Made by a program: the position numbers and the translations under genes | The notes under the pieces: model-generated | What the model was told of the DNA's origin: nothing | The model's input: the letters and a program-made list of their open reading frames with translations, nothing else | Database searches by the model: none | In this document: positions 43,307-51,805 of the stretch, piece by piece | Layout of the letters: each line of letters begins with the position of its first letter | Position numbering within the stretch: the stretch's first letter is position 1 | Source: Kineosporia sp. A_224 | GTDB lineage: Bacteria; Actinomycetota; Actinomycetes; Actinomycetales; Kineosporiaceae | Direction: 5' to 3' | Assembly: GCF_002198655.1 (NCBI RefSeq) | Contig: NZ_MWLN01000199.1 | Location: 124,001 to 188,000, forward strand | Length of the DNA stretch: 64,000 bases

Positions 43307-45904
43307 GTGAGACCCGGGACGGACCTGCCGCTGCGCGCCGTCCTTCCGGCGGTCCTCGCCGCGCTCGACGCCGCGGGGACCGCCGTGCTCGTCGCGCCGC
43401 CCGGCACCGGCAAGACGACGCTCGTGCCGCTCGCGCTCGCCGGTCTGCTCGACGAGCCGGACGACGGACCGTCCGCGGGCACCCCGCCGGTCCGGGTGCT
43501 CGTCGCCGAGCCGCGCCGGCTCGCCGCGCGCGCCGCGGCCCGGCGGATGTCGGACCTCGTCGGCGACCAGGTCGGCGGCCTCGTCGGGTTCACCGTGCGC
43601 GGGGAGTCCCGGACGTCGGCGCGCACCCGGGTCGAGGTCGTCACGACCGGGCTGCTCGTGCAGCGGCTGCTCGCGGACCCGGAGCTGGCCGGGGTCGGCG
43701 TCGTCATGCTCGACGAGGTGCACGAACGGCACCTCGACACCGACCTGGCGCTCGCGTTCTGCGTCGACGTCCGGGCGGCGCTGCGGCCGGACCTGCGGCT
43801 GCTCGCCACGTCGGCGACCGCGGACGCCGAACGGGTCGCGGCGGCGCTCGGCCGCGACGCGGCCGTGGACGGCGGCCCGGGCGACGGTCTGCCGGGCGGG
43901 GCGGCCCCCGTCGTCGAGGCGGACGGCGTCCTGTTCCCCGTCGAGCCGGTCTGGTGCCCGCCGCCCGCCGGGATCGCGCCGCCGCACGGGCTGCGCGTCG
44001 ACCCGCGGCTGCTCGACCACGTCGCGACCGTCGTCCGGCGGGCTCTCACCGAGCGCGCCGGGGACGTGCTCGTCTTCCTTCCCGGCGCCGGCGAGATCGG
44101 CGGCCTGACCGGTCGGCTCGCGGGCGCGACCGACCCGGGAGGCGCCCCGCTCGACGTCGTCCCGCTGCACGGCCGGCTGCGCGGGGACGTCCAGGACGCG
44201 GCGCTGCGCCCGACCCCCGGACGGCGCCGCGTCGTGCTCGCGACGGCGGTGGCGGAGAGCAGCGTCACCGTGCCGGGGGTCCGGGTGGTCGTCGATGCCG
44301 GGCTGGCCCGGGTGCCGCGGACCGACCTCGGGCGCGGGCTCGACGCCCTCGTCACCGTGCGGGTCTCCCGCGCCGGCGCGACCCAGCGGGCCGGCCGGGC
44401 CGGCCGGGAGGCACCCGGCGCGGTCTACCGCTGCTGGCCGGAGGGCGAGCACGAGCGGCTCGCCGCCCAGCCCGAGCCGGAGGTGGGGACGGCCGACCTC
44501 ACGGCGTTCGCGCTGCGGCTCGCGTGCTGGGGCGCACCGCGTGGTCGCGGCCTCGCGCTCGTCGACGCTCCCCCGGTCGCCGCGCTCGATGTCGCCGAGG
44601 CGACCCTGCACGGCCTCGGCGCCCTGGACGGCGACGGCCGGGCCACACCGCGCGGCCGGGCCCTCGCCCGGGTCGGGGCGCATCCGCGGCTGGCCCGCGC
44701 TCTGCTCGACGGGGCACCGCTCGTCGGTGCGCGGCGGGCCGCGGAGGTCGTCGCGCTGCTGTCCGACGACGCGGGGACCGGCCCGGGCGGGGCCGGTGGC
44801 GACGACCTCGTCGCCCGCTGGCGGGCGCTGCGGACCGGGCGGGACCCGGGCTCCCAGCGCTGGCAGGACGAGACGCGGCGGTTGCTCCGGGCGGTCGAGG
44901 GCCCGGCGGCACGAGGCGGTGCGCCGTCCGGGCCGGCGGACGGGCCGTCGCTCGACGAGGCGGCCGGGGTCGTCGTCGGCCTCGCCTTCCCCGAGCGGCT
45001 CGCGCGCCGGCGCCGGGCCGGCGACCGCAGCTACCTCATGGCGTCGGGCACCGCCGCCGAGCTCGGCGACGGCACCCGGCTCGCCGACGCCACGTGGCTC
45101 GCGATCGCCGTGGCGGACCGCCCGCCGGGGCGCCGCGACGCCCGGGTGCGGGCCGCCGTCCCGGTCGACGAGGCGACGGCGCGCGAGGTCGGCGCGCACC
45201 TGCTCGAGGAGGTCGACGAGGTGGTCTGGGCGGGCGGCGACGTCCGGTCGCGGCGGCTCGAGCGGCTCGGTGCCGTCGTCCTCGCGGAGCGCCCGCTGCG
45301 CTCCCCGGACCCGGCCCTCGTCGCCGCCGCCGTCGCCGCGGGGCTGCGCGCCGAGGGCCTCGACCTGCTGCGCTGGAGCGAGAACGCCCTCGCGCTGCGG
45401 CGCCGGCTCGCCGCCTGCCGGTCCGGCCTCGGCGACCCGTGGCCGGCCGTCGACGACGAGAGCCTGCTCGCGCACCTCGACCTCGCCGGGGCGCGCTCGC
45501 GCCGTGACCTGCTCAGGGTCGACGTCACGACGGCGCTGCGCACCCTCGCCGGCTGGCGGCTCGTGGCGACCCTCGACGACGTCGCCCCCGAGCGCGTCGA
45601 GGTGCCCTCGGGGTCGAAGGTCGCCGTCGACTACACCGACCCGGACGCCCCGGCGCTCCCGGTCAAGGTGCAGGAGGTCTTCGGCTGGACGGCGTCCCCG
45701 CGGGTCGCCGGCCGCCCGCTCGTGCTGCGGCTGCTCTCCCCCGCCGGCCGCCCGGTCGCCGTGACGAGCGACCTGGAGTCGTTCTGGCGCAACGGGTACC
45801 CCGGCGTCCGCGCCGACCTGCGCGGCCGCTACCCACGGCACCCCTGGCCCGAGGACCCGCTCGCCGCGGCACCGACCAGGCGGGTCAACCCGCGCCGAGG
45901 CTGA
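43307..45904 (+). CDS. hrpB: ATP-dependent helicase HrpB
   Basis: An 865-residue DEAH-type RNA helicase from GTG 43307. Motif I LVAPPGTGKTTLVPLALA, Ia LVAEPRRLAARAAARRMSD, motif II MLDEVHERHLDTDLAL (DEVH), motif III LLATSATAD, motif V VVLATAVAESSVTVPGVRVV and motif VI TQRAGRAGREAPG are all present. The HA2 domain follows and then the HrpB C-terminal domain with PSGSKVAVDYTD and the terminal RYPRHPWPEDPLAAAPTRR, diagnostic for HrpB rather than HrpA. Cellular role in actinobacteria is little known. It is divergent from the redox two-component pair. Confidence 0.93.
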   Translation: MRPGTDLPLRAVLPAVLAALDAAGTAVLVAPPGTGKTTLVPLALAGLLDEPDDGPSAGTPPVRVLVAEPRRLAARAAARRMSDLVGDQVGGLVGFTVRGESRTSARTRVEVVTTGLLVQRLLADPELAGVGVVMLDEVHERHLDTDLALAFCVDVRAALRPDLRLLATSATADAERVAAALGRDAAVDGGPGDGLPGGAAPVVEADGVLFPVEPVWCPPPAGIAPPHGLRVDPRLLDHVATVVRRALTERAGDVLVFLPGAGEIGGLTGRLAGATDPGGAPLDVVPLHGRLRGDVQDAALRPTPGRRRVVLATAVAESSVTVPGVRVVVDAGLARVPRTDLGRGLDALVTVRVSRAGATQRAGRAGREAPGAVYRCWPEGEHERLAAQPEPEVGTADLTAFALRLACWGAPRGRGLALVDAPPVAALDVAEATLHGLGALDGDGRATPRGRALARVGAHPRLARALLDGAPLVGARRAAEVVALLSDDAGTGPGGAGGDDLVARWRALRTGRDPGSQRWQDETRRLLRAVEGPAARGGAPSGPADGPSLDEAAGVVVGLAFPERLARRRRAGDRSYLMASGTAAELGDGTRLADATWLAIAVADRPPGRRDARVRAAVPVDEATAREVGAHLLEEVDEVVWAGGDVRSRRLERLGAVVLAERPLRSPDPALVAAAVAAGLRAEGLDLLRWSENALALRRRLAACRSGLGDPWPAVDDESLLAHLDLAGARSRRDLLRVDVTTALRTLAGWRLVATLDDVAPERVEVPSGSKVAVDYTDPDAPALPVKVQEVFGWTASPRVAGRPLVLRLLSPAGRPVAVTSDLESFWRNGYPGVRADLRGRYPRHPWPEDPLAAAPTRRVNPRRG

Positions 45905-45930
45905 GGTCGGCGCCACTACAGTCGACAGCG

Positions 45931-45978
45931 CCTCAGAGGTAGATCGCTCTCGATATGTACGGCGATCTACCTCAGAGG
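45931..45978. promoter_or_regulatory. Long inverted repeat, likely TetR operator
   Basis: CCTCAGAGGTAGATCGC (45931-45947) and GCGATCTACCTCAGAGG (45962-45978) are inverted copies matching 16 of 17 positions, separated by 14 nt. The right arm ends 37 bp before the GTG of the TetR gene. Arm length and spacing suggest two regulator dimers or one extended operator; autoregulation by the adjacent TetR is the simplest reading. Confidence 0.65.
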
Positions 45979-46015
45979 GCATATGGACGGCCGCCGCGTC
46001 GGGAGGAGTGCAGCA

Positions 46016-46672
46016 GTGAGCGACCGCACCCGGCGCGCTCCGCTGAGCGCCGACGAGATCGTCGCGGTCGCCTGGGAGATGTCCGGCGGCGATGCGGACG
46101 CCGTGAGCCTGCGCGACCTCGGCGCCCGGCTCGGGGTCCACCCGACGGCGGTGTACCGGCACTTCCCGGACAAGCACGAGCTCATGTGCGCCGTGGCCGA
46201 CCGAACGCTCGCCGGCGTCTGCGACGTCGCGGACGGCGTCGACGACCCGGTCGAGGCCCTCGTCGCCGTCCTCTCGGCGCTCCGCGGCCGGCTGCTCTCC
46301 CGGCCCGCCGCTGCGCGGGTGCTCGCGCAGGGCCCGACCCGGCGGGTCAACGAGGTCACGCTCACCGAGCGGCTGCTCGGGCTGCTCCGGGCGCTCGGCC
46401 TGCCCGACGCCGACGTCGCCCGCGGCTACCACGCCGTCGTCGAGCTCACCGTCGGCTCCGCCGTCATCGACCAGCCGGTCGACGCGCTCGGCGCCCCCGG
46501 CCGGGCCGCGACGTACGACCGGTGGCGGGCCGACTACCTCGCCCTGGACGCCGACCGGTACCCGGCGCTCGTCGCGCTGGCCCCGGTGCTCTACCGCGGT
46601 GCGGGCGAGGACTTCGAGTTCGCCCTGAGGCTGCTCCTCGAGGCCCTCGCCCGTCGCGGCGGGCGCGGCTGA
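46016..46672 (+). CDS. TetR/AcrR-family transcriptional regulator
   Basis: A 218-residue repressor. GTG 46016 is chosen because GGGAGGAG lies 6 nt upstream; ATG 45983 would extend it by 11 residues into poor sequence. The N-terminal HTH reads LSADEIVAVAWEMSGGDADA and VSLRDLGARLGVHPTAVYRH followed by FPDKHELMCAV. The C-terminal ligand domain belongs to the TetR_C group with LALDADRYPALVALAPVLYR near the end. It converges with the catabolic operon 46711-50528 and sits behind a strong inverted repeat; it may regulate itself and that operon, but no copy of the repeat was seen at 50528. Confidence 0.85.
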   Translation: MSDRTRRAPLSADEIVAVAWEMSGGDADAVSLRDLGARLGVHPTAVYRHFPDKHELMCAVADRTLAGVCDVADGVDDPVEALVAVLSALRGRLLSRPAAARVLAQGPTRRVNEVTLTERLLGLLRALGLPDADVARGYHAVVELTVGSAVIDQPVDALGAPGRAATYDRWRADYLALDADRYPALVALAPVLYRGAGEDFEFALRLLLEALARRGGRG

Positions 46673-46688
46673 CGCACGCCCGTGCGTC
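46671..46688. terminator. Hairpin between convergent genes
   Basis: GACGCAC-GCCC-GTGCGTC, a perfect 7-bp stem, begins within the TetR stop codon and ends 22 bp before the stop of the glutamine-synthetase-like gene. Likely a bidirectional terminator. Confidence 0.5.
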
Positions 46689-46710
46689 GGTGCCGGCGTC
46701 GGCGCTGGCG

Positions 46711-48030
46711 TCAGTGGTACGGCAGGTAGAACGCCTTCTCGAAGTCCGACAGCGTCTCGCCGTCGAGGGTCGACCCGGATGCCTCGAACTTCTCGAGCTC
46801 GGCCCGCTTGACCCCGACGAGGTTCGCGACGAGCTCGGCGCCGACCGCCTCGACGAGCGCGGTGTCGGCCTCGAGCGCGTCGAGCGCCTCGCCGAGGCTC
46901 GTCGGCGCCGTGACGTCGGTGCCGCCGTCCTCGAAGCCGTCGCCGGTGTAGGCGGGCGGCGGCTCGGCCTTCGCCGTCGCACCGAGCCACGCCGCGCGCA
47001 GCACCGCGGCGACGCCGAGGTGCACGTTCATCGAGCCGTCGCCGACCCGGCTCTCGACGCGCATCGCGGTGCCGGCCTCGGCCGGGATCCGGTTGCTCAC
47101 GTTGCGGTGGTCGACGCCCCAGTTCGCCCAGTAGCCCGCGAGCGTGCCCGGCTGCAGGCGGCGGTAGGCGTTGACCGTCGGGGCGCAGAGCGCGATGAGC
47201 GCGCGGTGGTGCTCGCAGAGCCCGGCGACGCTCTGCCGGCCGACCTCGGCGAGGCCGTGCTCGGCGTGCGGGTCGTAGAAGGCGTTGCGCCCGTCGGCGT
47301 CCGCCATCGAGAAGTTCACGTGGAGGCCGGAGCCGGCGACCGTCGGGAACGGCTTGCCGAGGAAGGTGAAGTCGAGCCCGAGCGCGAGGCCCCGCTCCCG
47401 GACCAGCAGCCGGAACAGGAAGGCGTCGTCCGCGACCGCGAGCGCGTCGCCGTACTCGAGGGTGAACTCGAACTGCGACTCGTCGAACTCGACGCTCGCG
47501 GACTCCACCGCGAACCCGCAGCGGTCGGCGGTCTCGAGGACGTCCTCGAGGAAGCCGCTCGGGTCGCCGAGCCGGCCGGTGCCGTAGACCATCGAGCGCG
47601 GGTTGGCGAAGCGCGTCCAGCCGCCCTCGCCGTCGGGTGCGAGGAGGTAGCCCTCGAGCTCGATGCCGACCTTCGCGCGGTGGCCGAGGTCGGCCCAGCC
47701 GGCGACGGCGTTCTTCAGCGCCGTCCTGGCCGAGACCGGGTACGGGGCGCCGTCGATCTCCAGGTCGGCGACGGCGACCGCCGTCCGGTCGTCGTCCCAC
47801 GACGGGTGCAGCGAGTCGGGGTCGACGGTGCCGTGGACGTCGCGCAGCCCGTCGAGCATGTGCGCGCCGGGCGCGGGGATGATGTCGCGGTCGTACGTGA
47901 GGCCGAAGGTCGTCACGCAGAACCCGCTGCCGGCCTCGGCACGGCGGGTCGGCAGGTACTTGCCACGGGCGAGGCCCAGGTGGTCGGGCCACAGCATCCG
48001 CACACGGCGGTAGCTGCTCACGGGGGTCAT
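46711..48030 (-). CDS. Glutamine-synthetase-like gamma-glutamyl ligase
   Basis: A 439-residue member of the glutamine synthetase fold, far from GlnA1/A2. Catalytic blocks remain: VGIELEGYLLAPDG, SVEFDESQFEFTLEYGDALA, LGKPFPTVAGSGLHVNFSMA, VNAYRRLQPGTLAGYWANWG and AMRVESRVGDGSMNVHLGVA. The N-terminus (VRMLWPDHLGLARGKYLPTR) lacks the DGSS motif of true glutamine synthetases, and there is no adenylylation Tyr loop. Such divergent members (GlnA3/GlnA4, PuuA, IpuC-like) gamma-glutamylate amines such as polyamines, ethanolamine or isopropylamine for catabolism. Its place 44 nt behind the NicX/NicD/flavin-reductase genes suggests that here too it acts on an amine or amide intermediate. Confidence 0.85.
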   Translation of the reverse strand: MTPVSSYRRVRMLWPDHLGLARGKYLPTRRAEAGSGFCVTTFGLTYDRDIIPAPGAHMLDGLRDVHGTVDPDSLHPSWDDDRTAVAVADLEIDGAPYPVSARTALKNAVAGWADLGHRAKVGIELEGYLLAPDGEGGWTRFANPRSMVYGTGRLGDPSGFLEDVLETADRCGFAVESASVEFDESQFEFTLEYGDALAVADDAFLFRLLVRERGLALGLDFTFLGKPFPTVAGSGLHVNFSMADADGRNAFYDPHAEHGLAEVGRQSVAGLCEHHRALIALCAPTVNAYRRLQPGTLAGYWANWGVDHRNVSNRIPAEAGTAMRVESRVGDGSMNVHLGVAAVLRAAWLGATAKAEPPPAYTGDGFEDGGTDVTAPTSLGEALDALEADTALVEAVGAELVANLVGVKRAELEKFEASGSTLDGETLSDFEKAFYLPYH

Positions 48031-48073
48031 GCGGGGCTCCCTGGTGGGCGGGTCCTCAGGACGGGCGGGTCGG

Positions 48074-48670
48074 TCAGCGCGGGGTGACGGGTGGTGCGGC
48101 AGGCGGGGTGGCGCCGAGGGTGACGAACCGGCGCCGGTGGTACATGAGCGGGGTGGGCGCGTCGCCCGGTGGGAGGACGACGTCGTGCACGCTACCGATG
48201 ACGACGGTGTGCGTGGACTGGTGCATCGAGTTCCCGACGTGGCAGACGAACGTCGCGGCCGCGCCCTCGAGGACCGGGACGCCGTGCGGGTGCACCCGCC
48301 ACGTGCCCGCCGAGAAGCGGTCCTCGCCGGACAGCCCGGTGCGCCCGGCGAAGACCTCGGCGACGTCCTGCTGGTCGGCGGCCAGGACGTTCACCGAGAA
48401 CCAGCCGGTCGTCGGGAGCGCCTTCGCCAGGCTCGACGAGCGGTTGAGGCACGCGACGAGCATCGGCGGCTCGGCCGACAGCGACGTCACGGCGGTGGCG
48501 GTGAGACCGGCCCGGCCCGAGCGCGGGCTCGTCACGGCGATGACGCTCACGGCGGCCGCGAGCGAGCTCATCGCCTCGACGAAGCGCTCGGCGACGCCGT
48601 CCTCGGGGGCGTGCGTGTCGTCGTACAGCGCGTCCTCGGGCAGCGGCCGCCGGTCGTCGGCGCTCGTCAC
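48074..48670 (-). CDS. Flavin reductase family protein
   Basis: A 198-residue split-barrel FMN/FAD reductase of the HpaC type, from GTG 48670. The core shows FVEAMSSLAAAVSVIAVTSP, GLTATAVTSLSAEPPMLVAC, LNRSSSLAKALPTTGWFSVN and VLAADQQDVAEVFAG, the standard signature. These enzymes supply reduced flavin to two-component monooxygenases. The start overlaps the NicX-like stop (GTGA). Possible monooxygenase partners in the neighbourhood are the acyl-CoA-dehydrogenase-family flavoproteins at 50612 and 51796, some relatives of which are flavin-dependent hydroxylases. Confidence 0.88.
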   Translation of the reverse strand: MTSADDRRPLPEDALYDDTHAPEDGVAERFVEAMSSLAAAVSVIAVTSPRSGRAGLTATAVTSLSAEPPMLVACLNRSSSLAKALPTTGWFSVNVLAADQQDVAEVFAGRTGLSGEDRFSAGTWRVHPHGVPVLEGAAATFVCHVGNSMHQSTHTVVIGSVHDVVLPPGDAPTPLMYHRRRFVTLGATPPAAPPVTPR

Positions 48671-49725
48671 GCGTCCCCCGCCGGGCGCCGCGCGAGCTCG
48701 CCCTGCAGGCGGCCCTCCCGGACGACGGCCACGCCGTCCAGCTCGACGGTGCACCGCCGCATCGGCAGGTCGAAGTGGCACGGCGAGAAGCGCTGCGCCG
48801 TCTCGTTCGCACCCGTCGAGTACATGAAGTTGCCCTCGAACGCGCGGGCCTCGGTGCCGTTGATCTGGCTGCGGTCGTAGAGGTCGAGGTAGTCCCAGCG
48901 GGCGGCCGGGTTCATCCCCCAGCCGATGTGGGAGGACGCGTACGCGTCCTTGCCACCGAACGCCGCCATGTAGTCGGCGAGCTGGTCGGCCTCGTAGCCG
49001 TCGCCGCTGATGTCGGTGACGAAGTCGTCGACGACCGTCATCCGGATCGGCGAGGACACGTACTTCTTGAAGGTGAGGTTGATGTCGCCCGGTGCGAGGA
49101 CGATCGTGCCGCTCACGGTCCCCGGGGCCGGGAAGGCGAGGACGAGCCCGCCCGGCCAGTGCGCGATGCTGCCGGGCCCGCTCGTGACGCCTGTCGAGCC
49201 CGCGGTGAACGAGCCCGCGAGCCGGACGGTGAGGTCGGTACCGGCCTCCGAGGTGACCCGCATCGTGTCGGCGGCCGAGATCATCTCGTGGCCACGGGCG
49301 ACCCGGGCGGCCATGTCCGGGTCGTGCGGGAGCCGCTCAAAGTTCTCCGGGTGCTCGTTGCTGATCATAAGCACCCGGGTGCCGGCGCCGAGGATCGCGC
49401 CGAGCTCGCGCGAGTGCAGCAGCCCCTCCGCGGTGCAGTCGACGACGAAGTCGGCCTCCTTGAGGGCGGCCAGCGCCGCCGGGTTGCCGCGCAGCGCGAG
49501 CGAGGTGCCGGTCGAGCGCAGCGCGACGGGGCCGGTGTTCGCCGGCGTCGGCATGACGACCTGCAGCGTCGCGGCGCCGAGCGACTGGGCCGCGAGCAGC
49601 GCCGTCTCGACGATCGAGGACCGGCTCGCCGACTCGGAGAGGACGACGCACGTCTCGGTCGGGCCGAGCCCGCAGAGCTCCAGCTGCAGCCGGAACCGTT
49701 CCAGCCAGCGCCATTCGGTCGTCAT
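48667..49725 (-). CDS. NicX-like 2,5-dihydroxypyridine 5,6-dioxygenase (M29-like fold)
   Basis: A 352-residue protein, the same size as Pseudomonas NicX. NicX opens 2,5-dihydroxypyridine with oxygen and Fe(II), yielding N-formylmaleamate. The C-terminal metal ligands of that family appear to be conserved: His266 (YASSHIGWGMNP) and His317 with Asp319 (SPCHFDLPMR). The N-terminal half (CVVLSESASRSSIVETALLA, DFVVDCTAEGLLHSRELGA, VLMISNEHPENFERLP) matches the leucyl-aminopeptidase/M29-like fold of this group. The genes before and after overlap by 4 nt. A peptidase role is the alternative, but the NicD-like neighbour favours ring cleavage. Confidence 0.8.
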   Translation of the reverse strand: MTTEWRWLERFRLQLELCGLGPTETCVVLSESASRSSIVETALLAAQSLGAATLQVVMPTPANTGPVALRSTGTSLALRGNPAALAALKEADFVVDCTAEGLLHSRELGAILGAGTRVLMISNEHPENFERLPHDPDMAARVARGHEMISAADTMRVTSEAGTDLTVRLAGSFTAGSTGVTSGPGSIAHWPGGLVLAFPAPGTVSGTIVLAPGDINLTFKKYVSSPIRMTVVDDFVTDISGDGYEADQLADYMAAFGGKDAYASSHIGWGMNPAARWDYLDLYDRSQINGTEARAFEGNFMYSTGANETAQRFSPCHFDLPMRRCTVELDGVAVVREGRLQGELARRPAGDA

Positions 49726-50528
49726 GCGTCGAGGCCCTTCCAGAAGGTGCGGACGATCTCGTTGACCAGGTCGGGCTGCTCGAGGTTGGCCAGGTGGCCG
49801 GCCCCGGGGACGACCTCGAGCCGCGCCCCGGGCACGAGGTCCGCGATGACCTCGGCGTACTGCAGCGGGGTCTCCTCGTCGTGCTCCCCGACGACGACGA
49901 GCGTCGGGCAGCCGATCCCCGGCAGCCGCGTCCGGGTGTCGTGCGTGACGAGCATGCCGCACGCGGCCCGCAGCGCCGCGGCCGGGATCCGGGACATCGC
50001 GCCGACCGCCTCGGCGCGCTGGGCGGCGGTCGCCGCCGGGCCGACGATGGCGCCGATGACCGTCGGGGCCATGTCGGCGGGGGTCGCACCGGCGGCGAGC
50101 GGGCCGAGCCGGGCGTCGAGCCAGGACTGCGCGGTCGTCGTCCCGTCCAGGCCGAACGCCGGGCTGGTGTCGAGGAGCACGAGCGAGCGGACGACGTCCG
50201 GGTGGTCCAGCGCGAGGTGCTGGGCGACCATCCCGCCGAGCGACAGGCCGACGACGTCCACCGGCCCCGCGGACAGCTCACGGGCCAGGCCCGCGGCCGC
50301 GGCCGCGACGGAGCCGAAGGAGTCCGGGCTGCCCGGCGAGACGCCGTACCCGGGCATGTCCCAGGCGACGCACGTGCGGATGTCGGCGAGGCCGGTCAGC
50401 TGCGGCTCCCACGCCGTCCGCGAGCCGCCCAGCCCGTGGAGGAAGAGCGCGACCGGGCCGGTCCCCGCGGTGCGCCGGCCGACCGGCGGCGCGTCGTGGT
50501 CCTGCGGGGTCGGCGGCACGGGGGTCAC
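49722..50528 (-). CDS. Alpha/beta hydrolase, NicD-like
   Basis: A 268-residue alpha/beta hydrolase from GTG 50528. The nucleophile is Ser96 in VVGLSLGGMVAQH, His245 is in GAGHLANLE, and the acid is Asp120 (LVLLDTSPAFG) or Asp217 (VVVGEHDEETP). The oxyanion region is FLHGLGGSRTAW. It is the first gene of the operon and overlaps NicX-like by 4 nt; in the nicotinate pathway NicD (N-formylmaleamate deformylase) acts right after NicX, so the pairing is suggestive. General similarity to 3-oxoadipate enol-lactonases (PcaD) means that role remains possible. Confidence 0.8.
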   Translation of the reverse strand: MTPVPPTPQDHDAPPVGRRTAGTGPVALFLHGLGGSRTAWEPQLTGLADIRTCVAWDMPGYGVSPGSPDSFGSVAAAAAGLARELSAGPVDVVGLSLGGMVAQHLALDHPDVVRSLVLLDTSPAFGLDGTTTAQSWLDARLGPLAAGATPADMAPTVIGAIVGPAATAAQRAEAVGAMSRIPAAALRAACGMLVTHDTRTRLPGIGCPTLVVVGEHDEETPLQYAEVIADLVPGARLEVVPGAGHLANLEQPDLVNEIVRTFWKGLDA

Positions 50529-50564
50529 AGTACCGAGCGGCCGGCGGGCCTGCCCAGACACAAA

Positions 50565-50579
50565 GTCAACAGTGTTGAC
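50565..50579. promoter_or_regulatory. Perfect palindromic operator in divergent promoter
   Basis: GTCAACA-G-TGTTGAC is a perfect 15-bp inverted repeat midway in the 83-bp gap between the hydrolase/NicX operon (minus) and the acyl-CoA-dehydrogenase gene (plus). The position means one bound regulator could control both directions. It is AT-rich for this genome, fitting a real site rather than chance. Confidence 0.65.
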
Positions 50580-50611
50580 CCGGACCCGCGGGGCGCGGAA
50601 CACTCCTGCGC

Positions 50612-51805
50612 ATGACTCTCGCCCCGTCCGCTGCCGCACCCGCCGTCGACCGGGACGCGCTCGTCGCGAAGATCCGTGAGCTCGGTCCCGTCTTCGCCGA
50701 GCGCGCCGTGAGGTACGACCTCGAGGCGTCCTTCCCGTTCGAGAACTTCGCCGACCTGCGCGAGATCGGCTTCCTCGCGCTGTGCGTCCCGCAGCGCTAC
50801 GGCGGCCTCGGCGCGAGCTTCGCGGACTACGCCCGCGTCTCGGCGGAGATCGGCCGCTACTGCGGGTCGACGGCGCTGACGTTCAACATGCACAACGCGA
50901 CGATGCTCTGGGCCGGTGAGGTCGCCGACCTCCTCGACCTCGACGACGACGCGCGCGCCACCCACGAGCGCCGCCGGACCGAGCTGTTCCGCGGGGTCGT
51001 CGAGGACGGCACGATCCACAGCCAGCCGTTCAGCGAGGGCGTCTCCGCCGGGGCGCTGTCCGGCGTCACGACCAAGGCGGAGCCCTGCGAGGGCGGCTTC
51101 CGGGTCACGGGGCGCAAGATCTTCGCCTCCCTCTCCGGTGCGGCGAACCGCTACAACATCACCTGCCAGGTCCCCGGGGAGCCGTTCATCCGGCTGCTGT
51201 CGGTGCCGACGGACGCCGAGGGCGTCGAGATCGTCGGCCCGTGGGACCCGCTCGGGATGCGCGGAACGGTGTCGAAGACCCTGCTCTTCACCGACGTGTT
51301 CGTCCCCGCGGAGAACGAGGTCATGCCGCCGGGGGCCTACGACCAGGCGGCCCAGCGGTACCCGTTCCTCTTCATGTCGCTCGCGCCGTCCTACCTCGGG
51401 CTCACCCAGGGCGTCCTCGACTTCGTCCGCGGCTACCTGCGCGGCGAGATCGCCGGGTCGCCGTCCGGCCCGCCGCGCCGGGACCTGCCGCAGAAGCAGG
51501 CCGGCTGGGCCCAGCTCCAGATCTCCTACGAGCGCAGCCGGGCGCTGCTCTACGACGTCCTCGACCACATGGTCATCGACCCGGACGCCGACCTGCTCGC
51601 CCGCGCGTGGGCCGCCGTCTTCACGACGATGGAGACGGCGAACGAGGTCGCGGCGCTCGCTGTTCGGGTCTGCGGCGGCCAGTCGATGCTCAAGCACCTG
51701 CCGCTCGAGCGGATGTACCGCGACAGCAGGCTCGGCTCGACGATGCTGCCGTGGAGCGCCGAGGTCTGCCTCGACCGGCTCGGGACGGCGAAGCTCTACG
51801 ACTGA
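50612..51805 (+). CDS. Acyl-CoA-dehydrogenase-family flavoprotein
   Basis: A 397-residue ACAD-fold protein. Recognisable segments are FENFADLREIGFLALCVPQR, RYGGLGASFADYARVSAEIG, TALTFNMHNATMLW, GGFRVTGRKIFASLSGAA, WDPLGMRGTVSKTLLFTDVF and VCGGQSMLKHLPLERMYRDS. The usual catalytic Glu motif near the C-terminus is not clear to me, and the sequence also resembles ACAD-type flavin monooxygenases (DszC/HsaA class). With a flavin reductase encoded in the divergent operon, either an acyl-CoA dehydrogenase or a two-component hydroxylase is plausible. It ends 10 nt inside the opposite gene. Confidence 0.85.
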   Translation: MTLAPSAAAPAVDRDALVAKIRELGPVFAERAVRYDLEASFPFENFADLREIGFLALCVPQRYGGLGASFADYARVSAEIGRYCGSTALTFNMHNATMLWAGEVADLLDLDDDARATHERRRTELFRGVVEDGTIHSQPFSEGVSAGALSGVTTKAEPCEGGFRVTGRKIFASLSGAANRYNITCQVPGEPFIRLLSVPTDAEGVEIVGPWDPLGMRGTVSKTLLFTDVFVPAENEVMPPGAYDQAAQRYPFLFMSLAPSYLGLTQGVLDFVRGYLRGEIAGSPSGPPRRDLPQKQAGWAQLQISYERSRALLYDVLDHMVIDPDADLLARAWAAVFTTMETANEVAALAVRVCGGQSMLKHLPLERMYRDSRLGSTMLPWSAEVCLDRLGTAKLYD

